Positions 25,139 through 34,924 of a DNA stretch of 40,216 bases are shown here, in pieces. The stretch is from Bacteroidota bacterium (GTDB lineage Bacteria; Bacteroidota; Bacteroidia; UKL13-3). Under the pieces are notes generated by a model, which was not told the DNA's origin, ran no database searches, and worked only from the letters and a program-made list of their open reading frames with translations. The translations under genes and the position numbers were made by a program. Within the stretch, counting starts at the first letter, position 1. The number at the start of each line of letters is the position of its first letter. The stretch lies in contig CANGGG010000024.1 in NCBI GenBank assembly GCA_947453415.1, positions 1 through 40,216 of the forward strand. The letters run 5' to 3'.

Positions 25139-25783
25139 AAAAGTTGGCATTTCGGTTTCTATTAAAATAGGCTCCTTTTTTACCGGATGAACAAAACTTA
25201 AACTGAACGAATGCAAGCAAATACTTCCATTTCTAATTGGTGTTTGAGCGCCATATTTTACATCGCCAACTATGCTGCAACCAATGTATGCTAACTGCGC
25301 CCTAATTTGATGTTTCCGGCCCGTTAATAATTTTATTTTTAGCCAACTGTATCGTCCTTCTTTTTTCAAAACAGTATATTCCAATTGTGCTTTAATGGCT
25401 TTAGTTACTTCTTCATCAAATGCTTTGGTCATGTTTTTGGTTTCATCTCTTCGCAACCAATGTGTGAGCAATCCGGTGGCACTTGGCGGACAATTATGAA
25501 CTTTAGCTATATAATGTTTTTCTACTTCACGCTTTTGAAAAATTTCATTCATGCGCACCAAAGCTTTGCTGCTTTTAGCAAATAAAACAAGGCCACTTAC
25601 TGGCATGTCGATTCTATGTATAACACCTAAAAAAACATCACCAGGTTTTTGCTCATTTACTTTGATGTATTGCTTCACCTCTTCCTCCAAACTTTTGGGT
25701 TTGTGAGGCTCTGGCTGCACGGTTTGCCCGCTTTGTTTTAATGCAGCTATTAAGTGATTGTCTTCGTATAGGATTTGAACCAT
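25133..25783 (-). CDS. RluA-family pseudouridine synthase
   Basis: Converts uridine to pseudouridine in rRNA or tRNA. The 216-residue protein consists of the catalytic domain only, with no S4 RNA-binding domain. The catalytic motif GVIHRIDMPVSG carries the nucleophile Asp59 (HRID). LLTGRKHQIRAQLAYIGCSIVGDVKYG is the second family signature. The short form resembles TruC/RluC-like stand-alone enzymes; the target base cannot be assigned. It is convergent with the deoxynucleoside kinase, overlapping at the stops. Confidence 0.9.
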   Translation of the reverse strand: MVQILYEDNHLIAALKQSGQTVQPEPHKPKSLEEEVKQYIKVNEQKPGDVFLGVIHRIDMPVSGLVLFAKSSKALVRMNEIFQKREVEKHYIAKVHNCPPSATGLLTHWLRRDETKNMTKAFDEEVTKAIKAQLEYTVLKKEGRYSWLKIKLLTGRKHQIRAQLAYIGCSIVGDVKYGAQTPIRNGSICLHSFSLSFVHPVKKEPILIETEMPTFL

Positions 25784-25811
25784 TTGGCGATTGAAAGATT
25801 TAGGGATTTTT

Positions 25812-25851
25812 GATTGAAAGATTGAAAGATTGAAAGATTAAAAGATTGAAA
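25812..25851. repeat. Tandem 8-bp repeat GATTGAAA
   Basis: Five consecutive 8-bp units, the fourth being GATTAAAA, with a related outlying copy at 25789-25796. They lie just upstream of the start of the pseudouridine synthase gene (25783), in the 218-bp spacer before panB, which has no ORF. Slippage between strains would be expected. Confidence 0.8.
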
Positions 25852-25921
25852 GATTATAAAAATTAAAAGATAACAAAGTTGGAATTGCTTTTTTTGTTAT
25901 TGACCATATACAAGTTGCCAC

Positions 25922-26003
25922 ATTCGACTCCGCTCAGGATGACAACGTGAGCCATTTAGTAATTTACTTCGCACTTTTTTCACTTCGAACTTCGCACTTT
26001 TTT
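25922..26003. repeat. Cluster of dispersed microrepeats downstream of panB
   Basis: 25922-25945 carries ATTCGACTCCGCTCAGGATG, a half-element (TCCTGAGCGGAGTCGAA in reverse) common in Bacteroidota spacers. Then ACTTCGCACTTTTTT occurs twice exactly, at 25966-25980 and 25989-26003, the second copy running into the panB stop codon. A related ACTTCGCATTT occurs at 16121-16131. Confidence 0.6.
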
Positions 26004-26817
26004 AGTATTGTTCTTTTTCGTTCGGAAAATCTACTGATTTTACATCGGATACATATTGTTCCACTGCACCTTTTATTTCGTCAAATAAATTTAAATACCT
26101 GCGTAAAAATTTAGGTGAAAAATCTTTGTTGATGCCTAACAAATCGTGGCTTACCAATACTTGTCCGTCAACATCTGAACCCGCACCAATGCCTATCACC
26201 GGAATTTTTACTAACTCAGTAACTTGCTTGGCTAACTTTGAAGGAATTTTTTCTAATACTATTGCAAAGCAACCTGCTTCTTCTAATAATTTGGCATCGT
26301 GTAATAATTTTTGAGCTTCTAAATCTTCTTTTGCTCTTACTTCATAAGTGCCAAATTTATAAATGCTTTGAGGTGTTAAACCCAAATGGCCCATTACAGG
26401 AATTCCAGCTGTTAAAATTCTTTTGATAGATTCCACCACTTCTTCGCCACCTTCTAATTTAACAGCGTGAGCTTCGGCTTCTTTCATAATTCTAATGGAA
26501 GAATTCAATGCCTCTTTTGAATTACCTTGATAACTTCCAAATGGTAAATCAACCACAACTAAACAACGATTTACAGCTTTTATTACTGAAGCCGCATGGC
26601 TAATCATTTGATCTAAAGTAATTGGAAGCGTAGTTTCATGACCGTGCATCACATTGCTAGCGCTATCGCCAACAAGCAATACATCAATTTTTGCCTCATC
26701 AAAAATTTTTGCCATGCTGAAATCGTAAGCAGTAAGCATGCTTATTTTTTCACCACGCATTTTCATTTCTTGTATGCTATGTGTGGTAATTTTTTTATAC
26801 TCTTTATGAACGCTCAT
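26002..26817 (-). CDS. panB: PanB, 3-methyl-2-oxobutanoate hydroxymethyltransferase
   Basis: Forms ketopantoate from 2-oxoisovalerate and methylene-tetrahydrofolate, the first step of pantothenate and CoA synthesis. Starting at ATG 26817 gives 271 residues beginning [13 protein letters not shown], a start common in the family. [34 protein letters not shown] and KLEGGEE are family signatures with the metal-binding Asp and Glu positions present. A longer frame begins at 26838, but that ATG lies inside the predicted -7 box, so I rejected it. No panC or panD is in the window. Confidence 0.94.
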   Translation of the reverse strand: MSVHKEYKKITTHSIQEMKMRGEKISMLTAYDFSMAKIFDEAKIDVLLVGDSASNVMHGHETTLPITLDQMISHAASVIKAVNRCLVVVDLPFGSYQGNSKEALNSSIRIMKEAEAHAVKLEGGEEVVESIKRILTAGIPVMGHLGLTPQSIYKFGTYEVRAKEDLEAQKLLHDAKLLEEAGCFAIVLEKIPSKLAKQVTELVKIPVIGIGAGSDVDGQVLVSHDLLGINKDFSPKFLRRYLNLFDEIKGAVEQYVSDVKSVDFPNEKEQY

Positions 26818-26835
26818 GGTCTTTTTATTTTTTTT

Positions 26836-26864
26836 CAAATGTAGAAATAAAACCTTTAATCAAA
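26836..26864 (-). promoter_or_regulatory. panB promoter
   Basis: Minus strand: TTTG (26861-26864), 17-bp spacer, TACATTTG (26836-26843, exact TAnnTTTG). It predicts transcription from about 26829 and a leader of about 12 nt before the ATG at 26817. Confidence 0.5.
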
Positions 26865-26921
26865 ATAATTTGTCATATAATTAAATCAATTAAATTTCAA
26901 AAGCTATATTGCCACCCCAAA

Positions 26922-27887
26922 ATGAAGAAAAATATCATCATATTCCTAGTATTGCTAAGCGTAATGGCTTGCGATAATTCGTTAGAAATAAATGCACCTT
27001 ACCGAGAAATACCGGTAGTTTATGGCTTTATAGATAAAAATGAAACTATTCAATATTTAAGAATTCAAAAAGTTTTTCAAAATTCCATTGAAATTAAAGC
27101 AAGTGAAGCCGCTAAAATTACCGACTCACTTTACCTGAATAATTTATTAGTTCAATTAATTGTAAATAAAGACACCATCAATTGTATTAGAACAAATAAT
27201 ATTGCTAAAAATGCTGGCTTATTTGCCAATGATTCAAACTATATTTACCAAACTAATCCTTATAACTGGTTTGGAGTTGGATTGGCAAAAGTTAATTTAT
27301 TAATCAGAGACACTGTTACTGGAAATATTTTTACTTCTAGTTGTAATTTAATAGGTGACCAAATCATTGAACAAAGAAATATTACTATTTCAGAAAACAC
27401 AAATAACCTTTTTACATTTAGGTATTTTGTAAATAAATCGGCATATATAATAGATGCAGCAGTTAGGCTAAAATACATTGAAGCGCTTAAAAGCAATCCA
27501 ACTTTTTTTGTAGAAAAGTATCACGATTATTATGTTCAATCGGGAAAAGAAACAGCTAATTACAATGCAAATGACCCCGTTTCAGAACGAATTAAATCAG
27601 TAGATTTATTAAATAATTGGAGACAATTTTTTGCAACGCAACCAACAACTGTAATCAGAAAATATATTGGCGTGGAATATGTTACTTGGGGTGCAGGCCC
27701 TGATTTTTTAGACATTCAAGAAGTAAATAAACCTAATATTTCATTTGTTCAAAAACATACAGATTTTACGAATATAAAAGGTGGTTTGGGTATTTTTACA
27801 TCAAGAACATTTAATAGACAACCACTCATTTCATTAGATTCAAATTCTATTGTATTAATTAATACATTGCCTCAATTTCAGAGATAA
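26922..27887 (+). CDS. Lipoprotein of unknown function
   Basis: 321-residue lipoprotein: signal peptide with lipobox VMAC (Cys17). After the cysteine the chain reads ...YREIPVVYGFIDKNETIQYLRIQKVF, a pattern I associate with Bacteroidota surface lipoproteins of Ig-like or DUF4249-like type, but I cannot assign a family. The body is rich in beta-forming segments and Asn. Divergent from panB, and closed by a strong terminator before dnaK, so it is a single-gene unit. Confidence 0.72.
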   Translation: MKKNIIIFLVLLSVMACDNSLEINAPYREIPVVYGFIDKNETIQYLRIQKVFQNSIEIKASEAAKITDSLYLNNLLVQLIVNKDTINCIRTNNIAKNAGLFANDSNYIYQTNPYNWFGVGLAKVNLLIRDTVTGNIFTSSCNLIGDQIIEQRNITISENTNNLFTFRYFVNKSAYIIDAAVRLKYIEALKSNPTFFVEKYHDYYVQSGKETANYNANDPVSERIKSVDLLNNWRQFFATQPTTVIRKYIGVEYVTWGAGPDFLDIQEVNKPNISFVQKHTDFTNIKGGLGIFTSRTFNRQPLISLDSNSIVLINTLPQFQR

Positions 27888-27918
27888 TAATTGTTTCAAA
27901 AATCAAAAATTCTGTCAT

Positions 27919-27947
27919 AATAGCTGCCAAAAGGCAGCTATTTTTTT
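27919..27947 (+). terminator. Strong intrinsic terminator after the lipoprotein gene
   Basis: Stem AATAGCTGCC / GGCAGCTATT (27919-27928 and 27933-27942), AAAA loop, then a T run to 27947. Confidence 0.92.
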
Positions 27948-27984
27948 GTTATTTTAAAAAAAATAAGCCATTTTTTTTGTGTTC

Positions 27985-28014
27985 TTGTTAAAAATTGCCT
28001 TGGCATTATGATTG
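27985..28014 (+). promoter_or_regulatory. dnaK promoter
   Basis: TTG (27985-27987), 19-bp spacer, TATGATTG (28007-28014; one mismatch to TAnnTTTG). It predicts a start near 28021 and a 5' UTR of about 20 nt. No CIRCE element was seen, so heat regulation by HrcA is not indicated here. Confidence 0.5.
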
Positions 28015-28041
28015 ACAATATTCTTAAAAATTACAAAGATT

Positions 28042-29949
28042 ATGAGTAAAATAATAGGCATAGATTTAGGAACAACAAACTCGTGCGTTGCAGTAATGGA
28101 AGGCAACGAACCAGTGGTTATTGCTAACAGCGAAGGACGTAGAACAACTCCATCGATTGTAGCATTTATTAAAGATGGTGAACGTAAAATTGGAGACCCT
28201 GCAAAACGTCAGGCAGTAACAAATCCAAAAAACACCATTTCATCCATCAAACGTTTTATGGGTAACACCTACGACCAAGTTTCAAAAGAAATTAGTCGCA
28301 TGTCGTACACTGTAAAAAAAGGTGATAACAACACACCTCGTGTAGAAATTGATGGTAGATTATATACACCTCAAGAACTTTCAGCAATGATTTTGCAAAA
28401 AATGAAAAAAACTGCTGAAGATTATTTAGGGTATGAAGTAAAAGAAGCAGTTATTACCGTTCCTGCATATTTTAACGATGCACAACGCCAAGCAACTAAA
28501 GAAGCTGGAGAAATAGCTGGTTTAACTGTAAAACGTATCATTAACGAACCAACTGCTGCTGCTTTGGCTTACGGTTTAGACAAAACTTCAAAGAAAGATG
28601 TAAAAGTAGTAGTTTTCGATTGTGGTGGTGGAACGCATGACGTTTCGGTTTTAGAAATGTATGATGTGGATGGAACTGGAACTTTTGAAGTTAAAAGTAC
28701 TGATGGCGATACGCACTTAGGTGGTGACGATTTTGATCACGTATTAATTGATTATTTAGCTGATGAATTTAAAAACGATGAAGGCATAGATTTACGCAAA
28801 GATCCAATGGCTTTACAACGTTTGAAAGAAGCTGCTGAAAAAGCAAAAATTGAACTTTCAAGTTCAACTCAAACTGAAGTAAATTTACCTTATATTATTC
28901 CTGTAGACGGAATTCCTAAGCATTTAGTAAAAACAATTACCCGTGCTAAATTTGAACAATTAGCTGATAGTTTGATCAAACGTACCATTGAGCCTTGTAA
29001 AACTGCTTTGAAAAATGCAGGTTATAGCATCAGTGATATCGATGAAATTATATTAGTAGGTGGTTCCACTCGTATTCCTGCCATTCAAGAAGCAGTAGAA
29101 AAATTCTTTGGAAAAGCTGCATCTAAAGGAGTAAATCCTGATGAAGTAGTGGCCATTGGTGCTGCCATTCAAGGTGGAGTTTTAACAGGAGAAGTAAAAG
29201 ATGTATTGTTATTAGATGTAACTCCTTTAAGTTTAGGAATTGAAACTATGGGTGGTGTGTTTACTAAATTAATAGATGCAAACACCACTATTCCAACTAA
29301 AAAATCGGAATCATTTAGTACTGCTAGCGATAACCAACCAAGTGTAGAAATACATGTATTACAAGGCGAACGCCCGATGGCAGCTCAAAACAGAAGTTTA
29401 GGTCGTTTCCATTTAGACGGTATTCCTCCTGCACCTCGTGGAGTTCCTCAGGTAGAAGTTATATTTGACATTGATGCCAATGGAATATTGCACGTAAGTG
29501 CAAAAGATAAAGGCACAGGAAAAGAACAAAAAATTAGAATTGAAGCATCATCGGGATTAAGTGATGACGATATTAAACGCATGAGAGCTGAAGCTGAGGC
29601 AAATGCTGACGCAGATAAACTAGCAAAAGAAGAAGCAGAAAAAATTAACATGGCTGATAGCTTAATATTCCAAACTGAAAAACAGATCAAAGAATATGGC
29701 GAAAAAATTCCTGTTGAGAAAAAAGAAGCAATCGAAAAAGGTTTAGAAGAATTGAAAGCTGCTCACACAGCAAAAGATTTACCTAGAATAGATGCTGCTT
29801 TAGAAGCATTAAATACGGCTTGGGCTGCTGCTAGCGAAGATATGTATAAGGCTACTCAAAACGAGCAACCAACAGAAGGCGAACCAAATGCTGGTGCTGG
29901 TGCAACTGATAGCAATACAGAAGATGCCACTTTTGAAGAAGTAAAATAA
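28042..29949 (+). CDS. dnaK: DnaK, Hsp70 chaperone
   Basis: Cytosolic ATP-driven chaperone. Starting at ATG 28042 gives 635 residues: nucleotide-binding domain (about 1-385) with [27 protein letters not shown] and [11 protein letters not shown], linker [16 protein letters not shown], substrate-binding domain and a helical lid, ending in an acidic tail EEVK. The phosphate-2 loop reads [10 protein letters not shown] rather than DLGGGTFDVS, and [13 protein letters not shown] shows a small insertion. The frame is open to a TTG at 28012, but that lies in the -7 box, so the downstream ATG is taken. dnaJ and grpE are not nearby. Confidence 0.97.
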   Translation: MSKIIGIDLGTTNSCVAVMEGNEPVVIANSEGRRTTPSIVAFIKDGERKIGDPAKRQAVTNPKNTISSIKRFMGNTYDQVSKEISRMSYTVKKGDNNTPRVEIDGRLYTPQELSAMILQKMKKTAEDYLGYEVKEAVITVPAYFNDAQRQATKEAGEIAGLTVKRIINEPTAAALAYGLDKTSKKDVKVVVFDCGGGTHDVSVLEMYDVDGTGTFEVKSTDGDTHLGGDDFDHVLIDYLADEFKNDEGIDLRKDPMALQRLKEAAEKAKIELSSSTQTEVNLPYIIPVDGIPKHLVKTITRAKFEQLADSLIKRTIEPCKTALKNAGYSISDIDEIILVGGSTRIPAIQEAVEKFFGKAASKGVNPDEVVAIGAAIQGGVLTGEVKDVLLLDVTPLSLGIETMGGVFTKLIDANTTIPTKKSESFSTASDNQPSVEIHVLQGERPMAAQNRSLGRFHLDGIPPAPRGVPQVEVIFDIDANGILHVSAKDKGTGKEQKIRIEASSGLSDDDIKRMRAEAEANADADKLAKEEAEKINMADSLIFQTEKQIKEYGEKIPVEKKEAIEKGLEELKAAHTAKDLPRIDAALEALNTAWAAASEDMYKATQNEQPTEGEPNAGAGATDSNTEDATFEEVK

Positions 29950-29969
29950 TCAATAGTTTTATTAAGTAT

Positions 29970-30005
29970 AAAAAACCAAGAGTTTAATTACTCTTGGTTT
30001 TTTTT
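29970..30005 (+). terminator. dnaK terminator
   Basis: 14-bp perfect stem, 29970-29983 with 29990-30003 (core CCAAGAGT / ACTCTTGG), TTAATT loop, T run to 30005. Confidence 0.92.
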
Positions 30006-30047
30006 GTTTAAATAACTTTCTTACATAGCAAAAGCCAATCGTAAACT

Positions 30048-30055
30048 TATCTTTG
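30048..30055 (+). promoter_or_regulatory. -7 box of the DEAD-box helicase gene
   Basis: TATCTTTG, exact TAnnTTTG, 18 bp before the ATG at 30074. No convincing -33 TTTG is visible. The out-of-place TTG at 30053 is the last three bases of this box. Confidence 0.45.
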
Positions 30056-30073
30056 TTGTTTAACAAAACATCC

Positions 30074-31216
30074 ATGTCATTTAATTCCCTCGGTTTATCT
30101 CGCGATTTATTATATGCTTTAGAAAAGCAATTTTATACCCAACCATACCCTATTCAAGCGCAAGCAATTCCTGAAATTTTAAAAGGGAATGATATTCTTG
30201 GAATAGCTCAAACAGGATCAGGAAAAACAGCCAGTTTTGTGGTACCAATTTTACAAATATTGCAAAGCAAACCAATACCTAAAAATAGACATATTAATAC
30301 GCTGGTGCTTGTTCCAACAAGAGAATTAGCCATTCAAGTTGAAAAAGTTTTTAAAGCATTTAGCAGTTTAATGGAACAAAAAATTAAATCGTTAGCGGTT
30401 TATGGTGGCGTGTCTATTAACCCTCAAATGATACAATTACAAGGTGTAGAAATATTAGTGGCCACACCAGGCAGATTATTAGAATTAGTAGCTAACAATT
30501 CAGTTTTTTTAACTGATGTTTCAGTTTTAGTTTTAGATGAAGCAGATAAAATGTTAAATTTAGGTTTTAAAGAAGAAATGGGAAATATTTTAAAATTACT
30601 TCCTAAAAAGCGCCAAAACCTTTTATTTTCTGCCACCTTAGGAAGTGATATTACTTCATTTACCGATGTACTTTTAAATAACCCTGTAAAAATTGTAATA
30701 GAACAAGATACCCAAAACTTAGATTTAATTACTCAATTAGCTTATTCAGTAGAAGAAAATAGAAAAGGTCCATTATTGCGATATTTAATAAACAAGCACG
30801 AAATGAAACAAGTATTGGTTTTTACGTCATCAGTATTTAGGTCAGATGCGGTGGTTAATAAACTAATTGATAATGGTTACACTGCAACTGCTATGCACAG
30901 TAAAAAAAGCCAAGGTGGACGGGAAGATGCATTGCGTAAATTCAAAAATGGTGAAGTACAAATATTAGTAGCCACCGATTTAATGAGCCGTGGTATTGAT
31001 ATTCCGTTTTTACCATTTGTAGTAAACTATGAATTACCCCGATCACCAAAGGATTATATTCATAGGATAGGAAGAACTGGAAGAGCTGAAAACGCGGGAA
31101 CTGCTATTAGTTTAGTGAATGAAGTAGAAAATCATCATTTTGGAGTAATACAAAAAAAGATGAAGAAACAAGTAGCATTGATTCCTTCAGATGAAATTGA
31201 CCTGAAAGGTTATTAA
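30074..31216 (+). CDS. DEAD-box RNA helicase, RhlE-like
   Basis: ATP-dependent RNA helicase for ribosome assembly or mRNA turnover. Starting at ATG 30074 gives 380 residues. All motifs are present in order: F17-type aromatic and Q motif YPIQAQAIP, Walker A AQTGSGKT, PTRELAIQ, GG, TPGRLLEL, DEAD (VLDEADKML), SAT, VFTSSVF, ATDLMSRGIDI and HRIGRTGRA. It lacks the long basic C-terminal tail that many RhlE proteins have, ending soon after the core. It has its own promoter box and a terminator shared with atpG. Confidence 0.93.
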   Translation: MSFNSLGLSRDLLYALEKQFYTQPYPIQAQAIPEILKGNDILGIAQTGSGKTASFVVPILQILQSKPIPKNRHINTLVLVPTRELAIQVEKVFKAFSSLMEQKIKSLAVYGGVSINPQMIQLQGVEILVATPGRLLELVANNSVFLTDVSVLVLDEADKMLNLGFKEEMGNILKLLPKKRQNLLFSATLGSDITSFTDVLLNNPVKIVIEQDTQNLDLITQLAYSVEENRKGPLLRYLINKHEMKQVLVFTSSVFRSDAVVNKLIDNGYTATAMHSKKSQGGREDALRKFKNGEVQILVATDLMSRGIDIPFLPFVVNYELPRSPKDYIHRIGRTGRAENAGTAISLVNEVENHHFGVIQKKMKKQVALIPSDEIDLKGY

Positions 31217-31222
31217 ACAAAA

Positions 31223-31256
31223 AAAACGGCAAGTAAAATATATTACTTGCCGTTTT
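31223..31256. terminator. Bidirectional terminator between the helicase and atpG
   Basis: 14-bp perfect stem, AAAACGGCAAGTAA / TTACTTGCCGTTTT (31223-31236, 31243-31256) with a 6-nt loop, between convergent genes, so it can end both transcripts. Confidence 0.92.
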
Positions 31257-31279
31257 ATTATATTATTATTGTATAAAAA

Positions 31280-32161
31280 CTAAGAACTTAAAGCCGCTGC
31301 ACCACCAACAATTTCTGAAATTTCAGTGGTAATGGCTGCTTGACGAACTCGGTTATATTCTACTTTTAATGATTTTAATAATTCACCAGCATTATCAGTA
31401 GCTTTGTCCATTGCTATCATCCTTGCACCATGTTCTGAAGCTAAAGAATCTAACATTGATTTTAAAACTTGTGTTTTTAAAATTCTAGGTATTAATTCCA
31501 ATAATATTTCTTCTTTGTTTGGTTCAAACAAATAGTCATTTTTCACGCCTGAATTTGCAGTTAAACTAGTTGTATCAATTGGCAAGAATTGCTCTGCACT
31601 TAAAATTTGCGTAGCAGCATTTTTAAACTGATTATAAACTATTTCTACAGCGTCAAATTTTCCTGTTTTAAATTTACTCAAAATGTATTCACCAATGGCA
31701 AATCCAGTTTCAGCATTTGCGGTAAGCAATGATTCTTTAAAATTATCAATGTAATTTACTGGTTGTTTTGAGAAATATTCATGGCCTTTTTTACCAATTC
31801 CCATTACACTGATTCCGCCATTAGCTTTTTGAGTTGGGTATTTGTCTGCAATGGTTTTGTTTGCCATTTTTATCACATTGGCATTAAACGAACCACACAA
31901 ACCTCTATCGCTAGTAATTACTACTATTAATACATTTTTTATTGGCTTAGCATCAAAATATACTTTTAATGAATCAACATCAATGCTATCAGACAAATTG
32001 CTTAAAATACCATTTAACTTAGCTGCATAAGGGCGCATTAGGGTAATGGCATTTTGGGCTCTTCTTAACTTAGTAGCCGAAACCAATTTCATGGCTTTGG
32101 TTATCTGTTGTGTGGAAGTAACCGATGCTATTCTTATTCTAACTTCTTTTAAATTTGCCAT
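31280..32161 (-). CDS. atpG: AtpG, F1 ATP synthase gamma subunit
   Basis: Central rotor shaft of the F1 motor. The 293 residues have the two terminal helices that form the coiled coil: MANLKEVRIRIASVTSTQQITKAMKLVSATKLRRA at the N-terminus and the C-terminal helix ending RQAAITTEISEIVGGAAALSS. SDRGLCGSFN is the family signature. It is the last gene of the atp operon in the window and ends at the bidirectional terminator, so atpD and atpC must be elsewhere. Confidence 0.96.
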   Translation of the reverse strand: MANLKEVRIRIASVTSTQQITKAMKLVSATKLRRAQNAITLMRPYAAKLNGILSNLSDSIDVDSLKVYFDAKPIKNVLIVVITSDRGLCGSFNANVIKMANKTIADKYPTQKANGGISVMGIGKKGHEYFSKQPVNYIDNFKESLLTANAETGFAIGEYILSKFKTGKFDAVEIVYNQFKNAATQILSAEQFLPIDTTSLTANSGVKNDYLFEPNKEEILLELIPRILKTQVLKSMLDSLASEHGARMIAMDKATDNAGELLKSLKVEYNRVRQAAITTEISEIVGGAAALSS

Positions 32162-32178
32162 TTTTTAATTAGGTGATT

Positions 32179-32229
32179 GGTTAATAAGTTGATTGGTTAA
32201 AAAAGTAAAAACCTATTAACAAATCAACC
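32179..32229. repeat. Imperfect palindrome between atpA and atpG
   Basis: Arms 32179-32198 and 32210-32229 match at 15 of 20 positions on inversion, around an 11-nt loop. One arm also contains the tandem TGATTGGTTAA (32174-32184 and 32190-32200). No T run, so probably a processing or stability hairpin, or a dispersed repeat. Confidence 0.55.
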
Positions 32230-32248
32230 TATCAACTTTTTACTATTA

Positions 32249-33826
32249 TTAACCTACGTATTTTGCTGATAATTCTTTACAAACTTTTTCAAGTACTGCA
32301 GAGGCATCATCTGATAAACCTTTTTTCAAATCATCTAAAGAGTTTTTATGTTTATTTTCCATATAACTTAAAAACTCCGCTTCAAACTCACGAACTTTAT
32401 TTACAGGAACATTTGATAACAAACCTTTAGTTCCTAAATAAATAATTGCAACTTGTTGATCTACGCGTAATGGAGAAAACTGACCTTGTTTCAAAATTTC
32501 CACGTTACGAGCACCTTTTGCTAATACAGCTTTAGTTGCAGCATCTAAGTCAGAACCAAATTTAGAGAAAGCTTCTAACTCGCGGTATTGAGCTTGATCT
32601 AATTTTAAAGTTCCGGCAACTTTTTTCATTGATTTAATTTGAGCATTACCACCCACACGTGATACCGAAATACCTACGTTAATAGCAGGACGAATTCCTG
32701 AGTTAAATAAATTTGACTCTAAGAAAATTTGACCATCAGTAATTGAAATTACGTTAGTTGGAATGTATGCAGAAACGTCACCAGCTTGCGTTTCAATAAT
32801 TGGTAAAGCAGTTAATGAACCACCACCTTTTACCAAATGTTTGATAGAATCAGGAATATCATTCATTGCTTGTGCAATAGAATCTGTTGCATTAATTTTT
32901 GCAGCACGCTCAAGCAAACGAGAGTGAAGATAAAACACATCACCAGGATAAGCTTCACGTCCTGGCGGTCTACGTAATAACAATGAAACTTCGCGGTAAG
33001 CTACAGCTTGTTTCGATAAATCGTCATAAACTACTAAAGCTGGATTTCCTAAATCACGGAAAAACTCACCAATTGCAGCACCAGCCATTGGAGCATAAAA
33101 CTGCATTGGAGCTGGATCTGCAGAAGTTGCAGATACAATAGTAGTATATTTCATTGCTCCATTAGCTTCTAAAGTACTTACAATTTGTGCAACTGTAGAT
33201 GCTTTTTGACCAATAGCAACGTATATACAATATACAGGGTTACCCGCTTCAAAAAATTCTTTTTGATTGATAATGGCATCAATGCAAACGGCAGTTTTAC
33301 CAGTTTGACGATCACCAATAACTAATTCGCGTTGACCACGTCCAATAGGAATCATTGCATCAATAGCTTTGATACCAGTTTGTAAAGGTTCTTTTACAGG
33401 TTCACGATAAATAACCCCAGGAGCTTTACGTTCTAAAGGCATTTCGTATAAATCACCAGCAATAGGTCCTTTACCATCAATAGGCAAACCTAAAGTATTC
33501 ACTACACGGCCAACCATTCCTGGTCCTACTTTAATAGAAGCAATTCTACCAGTTCTTTTAACTGTGTCACCTTCTATAATTGAATCGCTTGAGCCTAATA
33601 ATACAGCTCCAACGTTATCTTCTTCCAAATTCAATACAATTGCTTGTACTCCATTTGCAAATTCAATTAACTCTCCAGATTGAACTTTAGTTAATCCATA
33701 AATGCGGGCAATTCCATCACCCACTTGAAGTACTGTTCCTACTTCTTGTAATTCAGCATCTGTTTTAAAGTTGCTTAATTGCTCTCTGATAATTGCTGAT
33801 ACTTCGTCAGGTCTAATCTCTACCAT
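32249..33826 (-). CDS. atpA: AtpA, F1 ATP synthase alpha subunit
   Basis: Regulatory alpha subunit of the alpha3-beta3 head. The 525 residues show the N-terminal beta-barrel, P-loop GDRQTGKT (171-178), and the alpha-subunit signature [18 protein letters not shown] followed by [16 protein letters not shown]. The nucleotide-site residue set is that of a non-catalytic site (Gln in place of the catalytic Glu, in [11 protein letters not shown]). Gap to atpH is 13 bp. Confidence 0.98.
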   Translation of the reverse strand: MVEIRPDEVSAIIREQLSNFKTDAELQEVGTVLQVGDGIARIYGLTKVQSGELIEFANGVQAIVLNLEEDNVGAVLLGSSDSIIEGDTVKRTGRIASIKVGPGMVGRVVNTLGLPIDGKGPIAGDLYEMPLERKAPGVIYREPVKEPLQTGIKAIDAMIPIGRGQRELVIGDRQTGKTAVCIDAIINQKEFFEAGNPVYCIYVAIGQKASTVAQIVSTLEANGAMKYTTIVSATSADPAPMQFYAPMAGAAIGEFFRDLGNPALVVYDDLSKQAVAYREVSLLLRRPPGREAYPGDVFYLHSRLLERAAKINATDSIAQAMNDIPDSIKHLVKGGGSLTALPIIETQAGDVSAYIPTNVISITDGQIFLESNLFNSGIRPAINVGISVSRVGGNAQIKSMKKVAGTLKLDQAQYRELEAFSKFGSDLDAATKAVLAKGARNVEILKQGQFSPLRVDQQVAIIYLGTKGLLSNVPVNKVREFEAEFLSYMENKHKNSLDDLKKGLSDDASAVLEKVCKELSAKYVG

Positions 33827-33839
33827 AATAATTTTTTGT

Positions 33840-34391
33840 TTATTTTGAGATATATGTGTTTAATAAATGTTGTTTGGCTTTACGTAATTTACCCGAGATA
33901 CTTGCATCATACAAACGGTCTTCCATTTGTATCATTAATCCACCTATTAAAGATGAATCAACAAGCATTTTAAGTTCTACGTTTTTACCACTTTGTTGTT
34001 GTAAAAAGTTTTGTATTTCAGCTTTAATTTCGGCTGATGCTTCTGTAGCAGTTTTTACTGTTGCAGTAGCAATTTTATTAATTTCGTTATATTGAGCAAT
34101 AAAAGCTTCGCAAATTGTAACTAAAACCATTTCACGTTGTTTACGTGTAATAATAGCTACAAATGAAATAGTTAATTTATTAAACGAACTAGCAAATATT
34201 TGAGTAATAACTGCCATTTTTTTATCGCCTTTAATCACTGGACTTTTAAGCAAGTTTTCTAAAGCATTATTTTCTTCAATAGTAAGTTTCAATAATTTAA
34301 TATCGGCACAAATTACATCCAAAATATTTTGTTCTGTTGCTAAATCAATTAATGATTTGGCATAACGACTGGCTACTCTATAATCTGACAT
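33840..34391 (-). CDS. atpH: AtpH, ATP synthase delta subunit
   Basis: Links the peripheral stalk to the top of F1 (OSCP homologue). 183 residues, start [18 protein letters not shown], which is the standard delta N-terminus. The C-terminal [35 protein letters not shown] is the family signature. It is 4 bp from atpF upstream, so translation is probably coupled. Confidence 0.95.
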   Translation of the reverse strand: MSDYRVASRYAKSLIDLATEQNILDVICADIKLLKLTIEENNALENLLKSPVIKGDKKMAVITQIFASSFNKLTISFVAIITRKQREMVLVTICEAFIAQYNEINKIATATVKTATEASAEIKAEIQNFLQQQSGKNVELKMLVDSSLIGGLMIQMEDRLYDASISGKLRKAKQHLLNTYISK

Positions 34392-34395
34392 ATGA

Positions 34396-34890
34396 TTAGT
34401 TCAATGTTATATTTTTTAAACTATCATTTACAAAAACCTCTTGTTGGCTTCTGTCTTCCATTTTCTTACGAAGTATTTTTTCAGCTAAGTCAACTGTAAG
34501 ATTAGCAACTTGAGTTTTTAACTGATTCATGGCATTAACTTTTTCCATTTCAATTGCTTCTTTAGCTGCAGAAATCATTTTATCACCTTCGCTTTTAGCA
34601 TCACTTTTAGCTTTAGCTAAAATTTGATCCTTAATTTCGTTGGCTTCTTTCAATAACTTATCACGTTCAACACGGGCTTCGTTCAATAAGCGTTGGTTGT
34701 CTGTTTTTAAACTTTCTAATTGCAAACGTGCAACTTCAGCCGATTTCAAGGCTTCGTCTATGCTGTCTTCTCTTTCTTTTAAAGCTTGTGTAATTGGTTT
34801 CCAAGCAAATTTACCCAATACAAATAATAGGATAAAAAAAGCCAAAGCACTCCAAAATAACAAACCAATACTTGGGGTTACTAATTCCAT
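34396..34890 (-). CDS. atpF: AtpF, ATP synthase b subunit
   Basis: Peripheral-stalk subunit of 164 residues: one N-terminal membrane helix (about 8-27; GLLFWSALAFFILLFVLGKF), then a long charged right-handed coiled coil rich in Ala, Lys, Glu. The sequence AWKPITQALKERE just after the helix is typical. Only one b gene is present, so the stalk is presumably a homodimer. It is separated from atpE by 81 bp that include a hairpin. Confidence 0.95.
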   Translation of the reverse strand: MELVTPSIGLLFWSALAFFILLFVLGKFAWKPITQALKEREDSIDEALKSAEVARLQLESLKTDNQRLLNEARVERDKLLKEANEIKDQILAKAKSDAKSEGDKMISAAKEAIEMEKVNAMNQLKTQVANLTVDLAEKILRKKMEDRSQQEVFVNDSLKNITLN

Positions 34891-34924
34891 TGTATGATAA
34901 TTTTTTTTAGTTTTTAAATAAAAT

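Noticed and set aside
25812-25851. Possible CRISPR array
   Set aside because: Units are 8 bp with no spacers and no cas gene nearby; a simple tandem repeat explains it.
34640-34897. 85-codon ORF opposite atpF
   Set aside because: Antisense shadow of the coiled-coil coding sequence.
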